Shown: positions 50,873 to 58,155 of the stretch, in pieces | Numbering within the stretch: the first letter of the stretch is position 1 | How the letters are laid out: every line of letters starts with the position of its first letter | Source of the DNA: an uncultured Prevotellaceae bacterium | GTDB taxonomy: Bacteria; Bacteroidota; Bacteroidia; Bacteroidales; Muribaculaceae | DNA length: 64,000 nt | NCBI GenBank assembly: GCA_947167995.1 | Contig: CAMVKS010000006.1 | Span: forward strand, 1 to 64,000 | Direction of reading: 5' to 3' | Translations under genes and position numbers: made by a program | Notes under the pieces: model-generated | Database searches by the model: none | The model's input: only the letters and a program-made list of their open reading frames with translations | What the model was told of the DNA's origin: nothing

Positions 50873-52285
50873 TTACACCTTGACGATGCGCATGTGGGCT
50901 TTTGGGTATCGGAGTACAAGGCAGCTGGTCTCGGTGAGCACTGTGGCATCGACATTTCTCACGCCGCTGGCTTTGAGATTCAGTGTCTCGGCGCTGAAGG
51001 GCTGGTGTGTGTACTTCTGCAGATATTCGGGGTCGATGACCATTCCCTCGCTTGCCATTCCACACTCGTCAAAGACCTCGCTCAGCAACACATAGAGAGT
51101 TCCAAACTTGGATCTTATCTCGGTGAAGTCGATGCCCCACTTGGTCACGGTGTGGGTCGATGTCACCACTCGCTGGTAGTCGAGTTTGTTGAGTTGGGCA
51201 ATGAGTTCCGAGCCACCAATGAGGATTTTCCTCTTGCTGCCGGCGTTGCCAGTGAAAGCCTCCCTCATGAGGTCGACGATAGAGCCTTGCGTGAAGCCCT
51301 CGTCGTCGTAGACAAACTCCTTGCCAGCCTGTCTCCAGATGCCTCCAGTGAGCATCACATTCTCCTTCTTGTTGCTGTCCCAGATGCGTCCTTTCACCCC
51401 GAAGAGGAAGCACTTCTCCATTCCCAGTCTCATGTCGTAGATTGCAGCTTCTTCCTGGTCGTTCATGGTCCAGCCCACTTCTTTGTTGGCGATTTTCTGC
51501 ATAGTTGATTGTTCCACCTGCATCTTGAATATCTGGCAAAATTGCTGTGCCTTGCGTGGCATCGCCTCAAACTGTGGCGACATGACGTCGAGTTCGGTGG
51601 CCGCTCTTCCCATCCTGATGAGAGTGGTGCCTGCCGGTATGCTTGGCACGCATCCCTGCACGTCACCAATCTTCTTGCCGTTGACTGCCAGCACTTTCAA
51701 CTCGTTGTTGTCGCCGCGTGCAATGACATAGAGCACGAGTTCCTGGCTGGAGCTTGTCACACCGTCGGGCTCATAGCCAAACACTCCCTGCACGAGAATA
51801 GTGTCGGAGACGTCAAACATCTCGTTCTTAGCTGTGCGAATCTCGGCTTTCACGCTCTCGTCATCGACGCTTTGAGCGGTGGGCTCGTCATAGTCTTGTG
51901 TGGTAGTGGTTTTTGTGGGCTTGGTGTCGACGTTGTAGTAGTCGACAATCATGCTTCCTGCGTGTTTAGAGCCAGCACATCTCGAAAGCTGGTCGATGGG
52001 TGTCGCCATGGGTCGTACTTTGACAATCTGCTGGTCTATCTCGTTGAGCAACAGTCCAGGAGAAGTCTCGTTGGCGAGGTCGGTTGTGAGAGGCTCGTCG
52101 ACCACATGCTTGCCATCGGCGACTCCTGCTATCACCATGGCGAGCATCGCGCTGTGTTCTCCTGCGATGCATCCACCCAAGATGAGCATTATCACGATTG
52201 CCAAAAGCAACAGCAGCAGCTGGCGGTTGTTTTTCATCCAAGTGCGTGTATTTTTCACACGCTGAATAGTGTTTTTGATTGACAT
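50873..52285 (-). CDS. Phage major-capsid-like protein with N-terminal membrane segment
   Basis: A 470-residue protein. A hydrophobic segment at about 23-40 (QLLLLLLAIVIMLILGGCI) is followed by a second short one at 47-55. If translation begins at Met17, the segment reads as a lipoprotein signal (LGGC, Cys39). From about residue 57 on it resembles the SU10-type major capsid family (DUF5309): DEPLTTDLANETSPGLLLNEIDQQIVKVRPMATPIDQLSR at 63-102, then SMIVDYYNVDTKPTKTTTT. The C-terminal 140 residues (ILIGGSELIAQLNKLDYQRVV, EIRSKFGTLYVLLSEVFDECGMASEGMVIDPEYLQKY) match the end of that fold. No terminase, portal or tail gene is nearby. Alternatives: domesticated prophage relic or nanocompartment shell. 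Confidence 0.6.
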   Translation of the reverse strand: MSIKNTIQRVKNTRTWMKNNRQLLLLLLAIVIMLILGGCIAGEHSAMLAMVIAGVADGKHVVDEPLTTDLANETSPGLLLNEIDQQIVKVRPMATPIDQLSRCAGSKHAGSMIVDYYNVDTKPTKTTTTQDYDEPTAQSVDDESVKAEIRTAKNEMFDVSDTILVQGVFGYEPDGVTSSSQELVLYVIARGDNNELKVLAVNGKKIGDVQGCVPSIPAGTTLIRMGRAATELDVMSPQFEAMPRKAQQFCQIFKMQVEQSTMQKIANKEVGWTMNDQEEAAIYDMRLGMEKCFLFGVKGRIWDSNKKENVMLTGGIWRQAGKEFVYDDEGFTQGSIVDLMREAFTGNAGSKRKILIGGSELIAQLNKLDYQRVVTSTHTVTKWGIDFTEIRSKFGTLYVLLSEVFDECGMASEGMVIDPEYLQKYTHQPFSAETLNLKASGVRNVDATVLTETSCLVLRYPKAHMRIVKV

Positions 52286-52327
52286 AGAAGCTTTAGTTTT
52301 AAGTGTTAATAGATTTGATTTTTTTTC

Positions 52328-52717
52328 TCAATCCCAGAAACTGCGTTTGCGGTAGATGGGGAAGTTCACTGGTTGTGGTTGCTGTGCATCGCATGCATTG
52401 CTGGCTTCGTCGATGATTTCGTTTCGCCCTCGCACATAGCCTTGCGCCTCGGCGTTTTTCACGTCTTCGTCGTGGTTCAAAGCGCTTGCCACGAGCTTTG
52501 CGAGATTTTCGCCTGGCGACATGCCTTTCTCCAGAGGTTCAAGAATGGCTTTTGCCGAGGTGGCGATGTTCTCGGGCAGTCCCAAAGAGTCGATAATCTG
52601 GGTGATGCTGTGCGCCTTGTTGTCCTGTGGGGTGTTGTTGCAATCCTGCTGTGCATCGCATGCGGTGTCGTGGTTGGGCTCGCTGCCCTCTTGTAGAATC
52701 ATTTCATCGTTGTCCAT
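52328..52717 (-). CDS. Small acidic scaffold-like protein upstream of the capsid-like gene
   Basis: A 129-residue soluble protein. I chose the ATG at 52717 (MDNDEMILQEGSEPN); the longer reading starts in the leader. An acidic, Asn/Gln-rich N-terminal third (about 1-35) precedes a helical middle (ITQIIDSLGLPENIATSAKAILEPLEKG) and a charged segment ending AEAQGYVRGRNEIIDEA, then a basic, aromatic end PVNFPIYRKRSFWD. Its size, charge and place directly before the capsid-like gene are those of a phage scaffold or cargo-type protein. I know no family for certain. The gap to the next start is 42 bases. Confidence 0.55.
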   Translation of the reverse strand: MDNDEMILQEGSEPNHDTACDAQQDCNNTPQDNKAHSITQIIDSLGLPENIATSAKAILEPLEKGMSPGENLAKLVASALNHDEDVKNAEAQGYVRGRNEIIDEASNACDAQQPQPVNFPIYRKRSFWD

Positions 52718-52781
52718 AATAGAGATATTAGATTTTAATGTGTTAATAAATAAATTGTGGTGATTTAGAAATGTCACGTTG

Positions 52782-52789
52782 CAAAATTA
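52782..52789 (-). promoter_or_regulatory. Candidate -7 element for the capsid-like module
   Basis: On the minus strand TAATTTTG (52789 to 52782) matches TAnnTTTG about 65 bases before the scaffold-like gene. A matching -33 box is not clear. Confidence 0.4.
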
Positions 52790-52923
52790 CGACAGTGCCG
52801 TTGGGTGAAACCATATTAAAAAATCACACACTTAGTGTGGTTTAGTTACCCGTTTTTTCATCTATCAAAAAAGGTCATTCTTCTATGTGATGCTTTGGGT
52901 TTGTCTATCGATGGCGTAAAAAT

Positions 52924-52955
52924 TTTGGAAAAAGCCACATTTTACACTATCTTTG
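52924..52955 (+). promoter_or_regulatory. Promoter placed directly at the LytS start codon
   Basis: TTTG at 52924-52927, a 20-base spacer and TATCTTTG at 52948-52955 match the consensus exactly. The ATG of the kinase gene begins at 52960, only 4 bases after the -7 element, so the transcript would have almost no leader. Confidence 0.6.
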
Positions 52956-52959
52956 CAGT

Positions 52960-54036
52960 ATGGCAAAAAAGTTTTCATTTAATCGCAATACACTCATCCA
53001 CGTGTTGTGCTGGGGGCTTTTGATAGCCTTCCCCATCTTCATGTACCGTCAGAACGACACCATGACCGATGCCATGCGGCATTTTATGCGATCGTTGGGT
53101 GCTACTGTGGGCTACATGATTGTGTTCTATATCAATTATTGCTACATTGTGCCCAAACTGCTGTTTGAGAACAAGCGCAAGCGTTTTATTTTCTACAATG
53201 TGGTCTTGATTTTTTTGACAGTTGCTATCATGACCTGGTGGTGGCATGCCATGGGGAACACATTCCCTGCTTCAACCCCACAGCACAAACCCTTCAAAGC
53301 TCCTCCACAATGGACACGATTTGTGCAGATGTCCCTCATGCTCGTTCTGGTGGTGGGGTTGAGTGTGGCGTTACGCATGAGCCAGCGTTGGAGTAAGTTG
53401 CAACAGGCCAAGAAAGAAGCCGACCGATTGCGTACCGAGGCCGAGCTGATGAACCTTCGCAACCAGTTGAATCCACATTTCTTGCTTAACACATTGAACA
53501 ATATCTATGCCCTCATAGCTTTCGACCCCGAGAAAGCTCAGATTGCCGTGGGAGAACTCAGCAAACTGTTGCGCCACGCCCTCTACGACAACCAAAAGAA
53601 GTTTGTGCCACTCTATAAAGAGGTTGAGTTCATCGAGAACTATATCGAGCTGATGAAGATTCGCGTGACCAACAACGTGAAAATCAACACCGACATCGAC
53701 ATCGACGAGAATGACTCTACTCCCATTGCGCCTCTCATCTTCATCTCACTCATCGAGAACGCTTTCAAGCATGGTGTCTCTCAGGCTGGTGATGGAGAAA
53801 TCAGCCTTGTCATGAAGAACAATGAAGACAAGATTACTTGCGAGATTGTCAATACCAACCATCCCAAGCGCGACAACGACAAGAGCGGCTCGGGAATAGG
53901 GCTTGAGCAGGTGGACAAGAGGCTTGAACTCATGTATCCCGGGCGATATGAATGGGAAAAAGGCGTTGACAAAGAAACCAATAAGTATTATTCAAAAATA
54001 ACTCTATACAATGAAAATAAAATGCGCAATAATTGA
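52960..54036 (+). CDS. LytS/YehU-type sensor histidine kinase
   Basis: A 358-residue membrane kinase. Four hydrophobic segments lie in the first 140 residues (about 12-28, 47-66, 78-95, 120-137). A coiled linker (about 143-166) leads to the His_kinase domain with the phosphorylated His173 in LRNQLNPHFLLNTLNNI. The ATP-binding part includes PLIFISLIENAFKHG (N box), SGSGIGLEQVDKRLELMYPGRYEW (G box). This type pairs with LytTR regulators; here the regulator gene overlaps its end by 26 bases. The signal is unknown. Confidence 0.94.
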   Translation: MAKKFSFNRNTLIHVLCWGLLIAFPIFMYRQNDTMTDAMRHFMRSLGATVGYMIVFYINYCYIVPKLLFENKRKRFIFYNVVLIFLTVAIMTWWWHAMGNTFPASTPQHKPFKAPPQWTRFVQMSLMLVLVVGLSVALRMSQRWSKLQQAKKEADRLRTEAELMNLRNQLNPHFLLNTLNNIYALIAFDPEKAQIAVGELSKLLRHALYDNQKKFVPLYKEVEFIENYIELMKIRVTNNVKINTDIDIDENDSTPIAPLIFISLIENAFKHGVSQAGDGEISLVMKNNEDKITCEIVNTNHPKRDNDKSGSGIGLEQVDKRLELMYPGRYEWEKGVDKETNKYYSKITLYNENKMRNN

Positions 54037-54721
54037 CGACGAGCCTCTGGCAATAGAATTGCTGGTGAGCTATGTCAATAAGATTCCTTTTATGGACTTG
54101 CAAGGCAAGTATTCCAATGCTGTCGACGCTATGAAAGGCATTACCGACAATCCTGTTGACCTCGTCTTCCTCGATATTCAGATGCCTGAGCTCAACGGAA
54201 TGGAGCTGTCTAAAATGTTGCCCGAGTCGACACGCGTGGTGTTTACAACAGCCTTTGAACAATATGCCGTCGACGGATATCGCATCAATGCCCTTGACTA
54301 CTTGCTCAAGCCCATCACCTACCACGAGTTTCTCGAGGCATGCAACAAGGCATTGCAATGGTTCAAAATGGTTCAACAGGTTGAGGAGCCCAAGACTCCC
54401 GAAGCGACGAGCATCTTTATCAAGAGTGAGTACAAGCTGCTTCAAATCGAACTTGACGACATCCGCTACATCGAAGGCTTGAAAGACTATGTAAAAATCT
54501 ATACCGAGCAGTCGCCCCATCCCATCTTGTCGCTCATGAACATGAAAGCCATCGAACAGATGCTGCCTTCGTCTCGATTTGTGAGGGTTCACCGCTCCTA
54601 TATTGTTCAGAAGAGCAAGATTCGAGAGATTGACCGCAACCGCATTGTCTATGACGACAACCTGTCAATCCCCATTGGAGACAGCTATAAGCAAGCGTTT
54701 CTCGACTTCCTGGGCCAATAA
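54011..54721 (+). CDS. LytTR family response regulator
   Basis: A 236-residue response regulator. The receiver domain (about 1-120) has the phosphorylated Asp55 in LVFLDIQMPE, acidic residues Asp9 and Asp10, and LDYLLKP near 98-105. The LytTR DNA-binding domain (about 135-236) has SIFIKSEYKLLQIELDDIRYIEGLKDYVKIYT and FVRVHRSYIVQKSKI. It is translationally coupled to the kinase gene. The two repeat-protein genes begin 37 bases later without a visible promoter or terminator between, so they are probably one operon. Confidence 0.95.
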   Translation: MKIKCAIIDDEPLAIELLVSYVNKIPFMDLQGKYSNAVDAMKGITDNPVDLVFLDIQMPELNGMELSKMLPESTRVVFTTAFEQYAVDGYRINALDYLLKPITYHEFLEACNKALQWFKMVQQVEEPKTPEATSIFIKSEYKLLQIELDDIRYIEGLKDYVKIYTEQSPHPILSLMNMKAIEQMLPSSRFVRVHRSYIVQKSKIREIDRNRIVYDDNLSIPIGDSYKQAFLDFLGQ

Positions 54722-54758
54722 ACACCTAATTGGTTTTATTAAGCAGCAATAAAAAAAG

Positions 54759-55061
54759 ATGAAAAAGGTTCTCCTCTTAGCCACACTATTGATAATCGCT
54801 GCCGGCGACATTGCCGCTCAGCACATCTGTCGTGGCAACTCCACCTTCTACTCCAACATTGTCTACACCTACGACGACCGCTACATCTACAGCGGCAGCC
54901 AGCCCTACTATTCCAACATTGTGTACACCTATGACGACCGCTACATCTACAGCGGCAGCCAGCCCTATTATTCCAAAATCGTGTACACCTATGACGACCG
55001 TCACATCTATAGCGGCAGCCAACCCTACTATTCCAACATCGTGTATACCTTTATAAAATGA
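54759..55061 (+). CDS. Small secreted tandem-repeat protein (YTYDDRYIYSG repeats)
   Basis: A 100-residue exported protein of unknown function. After a signal peptide (about 1-20, ending IAA), nearly the whole chain is a 20-residue repeat: YSNIVYTYDDRYIYSGSQPY occurs three times in almost identical form, with a half copy at each end. At DNA level the 60-bp units are nearly identical, so they arose recently or are kept alike by gene conversion. The strand-turn-strand pattern suggests a regular beta structure. It follows the LytTR regulator and precedes a related repeat protein. Confidence 0.8.
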   Translation: MKKVLLLATLLIIAAGDIAAQHICRGNSTFYSNIVYTYDDRYIYSGSQPYYSNIVYTYDDRYIYSGSQPYYSKIVYTYDDRHIYSGSQPYYSNIVYTFIK

Positions 55062-55096
55062 CCCACCCACAATCAACCTTCTAAACATCAGCAAAA

Positions 55097-55471
55097 ATGA
55101 AACGAATCTTTATTATTTTGGCTTTACTAATAGCCTCAATGCCCCTCTTTGCCAAGGAGGCGAGGCACATTTTTAAAGGGACGTCAACCAAGTACTGGGA
55201 CATAGTCTATACATTTGACGATCGCTACATCTACAACGGCAACTCCACCAAGTACTGGGATGTGCTGTATACCTATGATGAGCACCACATCTACAAAGGC
55301 GATTCCACGAGGTATTGGGATGTCGTCTACACCTACGATGACCACTACATCTACAAGGGCAACTCCACCAAGTACTGGGATGTACTGTTCACCTATGATG
55401 GCGAATACATCTACAACGGCGACTCTACCAAATATTGGGATGTGATATTCACCATCGAGAGGGCAAAATAA
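55097..55471 (+). CDS. Small secreted tandem-repeat protein (YNGNSTKYWDVLYTYD repeats)
   Basis: A 124-residue exported protein of unknown function. Signal peptide about 1-19 (ending LFA). Five repeats of 20 residues follow, of the form YWDVLYTYDDHYIYKGNSTK, more diverged than in the upstream gene but clearly the same pattern (Y-x-x-I/V-x-Y-T-x-D-x-x-Y-I-Y-x-G). It lies 35 bases after the other repeat gene, so the two are co-transcribed. The last unit ends in a short basic tail (TIERAK). Likely a surface or periplasmic beta-repeat protein; partner unknown. Confidence 0.8.
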   Translation: MKRIFIILALLIASMPLFAKEARHIFKGTSTKYWDIVYTFDDRYIYNGNSTKYWDVLYTYDEHHIYKGDSTRYWDVVYTYDDHYIYKGNSTKYWDVLFTYDGEYIYNGDSTKYWDVIFTIERAK

Positions 55472-55658
55472 ATAACATACATTTTTGACAATCTATTCTA
55501 AAACCCGTTGGCAATGACTGCTCATTTCCAACGGGCAGTTGGTTGTGTGATAAAGCGTGTTTGCTGGGTTTTTTATGGTTTGGCTTGCTTAATTAGAGAA
55601 TAATTAGTAACTTGCACGACTTTAGAATAAAAACATTAACATTAAAACTTAAATAACT

Positions 55659-57767
55659 ATGGTTAAACGAATTTACTTACTCACTATGCTGGCGTGCATG
55701 AGCGTGGCGTTGAATGCTACCGCAGGGACCGTCACCAAGACTGCGGTATTCGACTTCAGCTCACCCGAGGCATTGACGCAACTCGGACTGCCCACGCCCA
55801 CAAGCAGCACGCCCACCTATCTGCAGAACAATATCACAGTGGGCGACATCACCTTTGTGCCCGGCAGCAGCTCGCCACGGTCAACATTCTATCAGAACCA
55901 ATACACTTTCTACACCGTCAGCGGCAATACCTTCTCGTTTCAAGCTGCCAGTGGCGCAACCATCAAGCGTGTTGATTTCGACGGTTTCTACTCTCAGCAG
56001 CGTTTCACTGCTTCGCCTGCCGGTTTCGATTCGGGCAACACCTACTGGAGTGGCTCGACAAGCAAGGTGACCTTCACCGGCACTGGAGGCAACTCCCTGT
56101 TCTCGATGACAGTGACCTATGAGATTACAGAGGCCGATTACGACCCATGTGACGTGAACTGCGATGGTTCGGTTACTGCGGCTGATATCACAGCTTTGTA
56201 TAACTACCTGCTCCAGGGAGACTTAACCTATGTGAACAGCCTTGATGTGAATGGTGACGGAGATATAACAAGTTCAGATATCACTGCGATTTACAATTAC
56301 CTTCTTAATGGTGGTCAGCCACCAACACCCACAGTGCCCATGCCCACCTTCAGCCATCCCTCAGGAACGGTGTTTAACACTCCAACTGAAGTGACGGTTA
56401 CAGGTCCTGCCAATAGTCGCATATATATCACTACCGATGGCAGCACACCAAGCACTACACACTATCAAGACAACGCTTACGGTTCAATCACTGTTATGGT
56501 AGGCTTCAATATGACCCTCAAGGCCATTGCCGTAGTCGATGGTCAGTCAAGTGCTGTGGCAACAGCGGTGTATTCACTGGTTGAAGTGCCAGGCCCCACC
56601 TTCAACCCACCTTCGGGCACAGTGTTCCAAGGCAATGGTTCGGTGACTATTACTGGCCCTTACGGCAGTATGATTTACTTCACACTTGACGGCACAACGC
56701 CCACCACAAGTCACTACTACACTCACGGCAGCTCGCCCTACACCATCGAGGAACTCGAAGTTGGCACTACAACCATCAAGGCTATCGCAGTGCTCAACGG
56801 AGTGTCAAGTCCTGTGATGACTGCCGTTTACACTGTGGAAGAAGTTACTGACAACAATGTCAATGCCAACTGGAGAGAGACGGCCTTCAACATTCCGGAA
56901 TCGGGACCAAAGCCCACAAGTTCGAGTGCCACCTACAACCAGGCTTGGCGCATTGAATATCCCCACATCGCTACAAGTTCCAACTACATGGTTGTGGTTA
57001 AGGCAACGTCCCAATATGGCGTATCGCTCTCGCTTGAGCTTGACAAGAGTCAGCGAGCCAATCACTGGACCTGCTTCACAATGCACGCAGGCACGCCAAA
57101 CAATGATGTGGGACGAACACCCTCATTCTCGGTTGACAGTAATGTGCCATCCGCTTATCAGGTTAACACGAGCGAGTACACCACCGGAAAGTACACCACC
57201 TCGGTCGTCAATCTTGACGGCAACAACATGACGATGTTTGCCCGCGGTCACATCTGCGCCAGCGAGGACCGTCAGTCGAGTAGTGAACAGAACAGCCACA
57301 CTTTTGTCACCAGCAACATCCATCCACAGTATCAGGCGCACAACGCCGGCCTGTGGCAACGCATGGAGACAAAGGTGCAGAACTGGGGTTACAGTAACAG
57401 CTTCCGCGACACGCTCTATGTGTGCAAGGGCGCTACCATCGGCGATGTTACGCTCAACGGTTCCACAACATCTGGACTCATTCCTAAATCAGAAGTACAA
57501 AGCCTATATGGAGTGAACATCACTGGAACTCTCCCTATTCCACGCTACTGGTATATGGCAGTATTGCGACTGAAAAACGGTCAATATGAGGCTATGGCCT
57601 ACTGGACTGAGCAAATCAACAGTTCATGCAGCTCAACAACATTGCAAAGCTGCATGATAACCATCGACGAGCTGGAGAGGAGGACAGGCATCGACTTCTT
57701 CTGCAACCTCCCCGACGACATCGAGGATGCGGTGGAGGCAATAGTACACTCCAGTGTATGGCAATAG
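55659..57767 (+). CDS. Secreted DNA/RNA non-specific endonuclease with internal dockerin
   Basis: A 702-residue exported nuclease and paralogue of the one at 43002. Order: signal peptide (about 1-22), beta-rich N-terminal domain (about 25-155), two dockerin repeats (about 163-218, CDVNCDGSVTAADITALYNY and LDVNGDGDITSSDITAIYNY), two chitobiase-type domains (about 225-395), then the NUC1-type nuclease domain (about 405-695) with FARGHICASEDRQSSSEQNSHTFVTSNIHPQYQAHN (catalytic His in RGH and Asn in SNIHP). The dockerin lies in the middle of the chain, whereas in the other dockerin proteins here it is at the C-terminus. Confidence 0.9.
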   Translation: MVKRIYLLTMLACMSVALNATAGTVTKTAVFDFSSPEALTQLGLPTPTSSTPTYLQNNITVGDITFVPGSSSPRSTFYQNQYTFYTVSGNTFSFQAASGATIKRVDFDGFYSQQRFTASPAGFDSGNTYWSGSTSKVTFTGTGGNSLFSMTVTYEITEADYDPCDVNCDGSVTAADITALYNYLLQGDLTYVNSLDVNGDGDITSSDITAIYNYLLNGGQPPTPTVPMPTFSHPSGTVFNTPTEVTVTGPANSRIYITTDGSTPSTTHYQDNAYGSITVMVGFNMTLKAIAVVDGQSSAVATAVYSLVEVPGPTFNPPSGTVFQGNGSVTITGPYGSMIYFTLDGTTPTTSHYYTHGSSPYTIEELEVGTTTIKAIAVLNGVSSPVMTAVYTVEEVTDNNVNANWRETAFNIPESGPKPTSSSATYNQAWRIEYPHIATSSNYMVVVKATSQYGVSLSLELDKSQRANHWTCFTMHAGTPNNDVGRTPSFSVDSNVPSAYQVNTSEYTTGKYTTSVVNLDGNNMTMFARGHICASEDRQSSSEQNSHTFVTSNIHPQYQAHNAGLWQRMETKVQNWGYSNSFRDTLYVCKGATIGDVTLNGSTTSGLIPKSEVQSLYGVNITGTLPIPRYWYMAVLRLKNGQYEAMAYWTEQINSSCSSTTLQSCMITIDELERRTGIDFFCNLPDDIEDAVEAIVHSSVWQ

Positions 57768-57891
57768 TGCCTCCCAACCAGTAGAGTCAACTTGAATTAC
57801 AAGTGCGAAGTGCTCATGTGCTTCGCACTTTTTTAGTTTCATACAGGTGGCATGAATTGTAGAAATCAAAATTTTCAATAAGGTGCATTTG

Positions 57892-57907
57892 TTGGAAAGT
57901 TTTCCAA
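57892..57907. promoter_or_regulatory. Palindrome upstream of nrdD (site 1)
   Basis: TTGGAAAGTTTTCCAA: 7-bp arms and a 2-base spacer. Its centre is 63 bases from that of site 2, which is close to six turns of the DNA helix. Confidence 0.6.
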
Positions 57908-57954
57908 AAATATTTTTAATATATTGATTTTCAGTATTGTAAAAATTCTTGAAG

Positions 57955-57970
57955 TGGAAAAAGTTTTCCA
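57955..57970. promoter_or_regulatory. Palindrome upstream of nrdD (site 2)
   Basis: TGGAAAAAGTTTTCCA: 7-bp arms and a 2-base spacer, 36 bases upstream of the -33 box. It resembles site 1 but does not match NrdR or FNR boxes. Confidence 0.6.
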
Positions 57971-58006
57971 AAATGAAAATTTGTTGATATTTTTATTGAA
58001 AAATAT

Positions 58007-58037
58007 TTTGCCATTTCTTCAACCTTTTATAGCTTTG
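58007..58037 (+). promoter_or_regulatory. Promoter for nrdDG
   Basis: TTTG at 58007-58010, a 19-base spacer and TAGCTTTG at 58030-58037, an exact consensus match. Confidence 0.75.
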
Positions 58038-58155
58038 CAGTGCAAATAAAAAGCAAAATGCATAATGCTCATTTTCCAATGCATGCATGTGCATTTTTTA
58101 GTGTCTAAAAAGAGAACCATAATATACACCTTATTTATATTATCATAATAGAATA

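Larger units (their letters stand above)
57768..58155. promoter_or_regulatory. Regulatory region of nrdDG
   Basis: It contains two TGGAAA/TTTCCA palindromes (57892-57907 and 57955-57970), a strong promoter (58007-58037) and a leader of about 118 bases with a possible stem formed by ATGCAT-rich sequence (58058-58095). No gene is visible. Confidence 0.6.

Noticed and set aside
58038-58155. Riboswitch in the nrdD leader
   Set aside because: The leader has some ATGCAT-rich pairing but no match to a known riboswitch core, in particular no cobalamin box.
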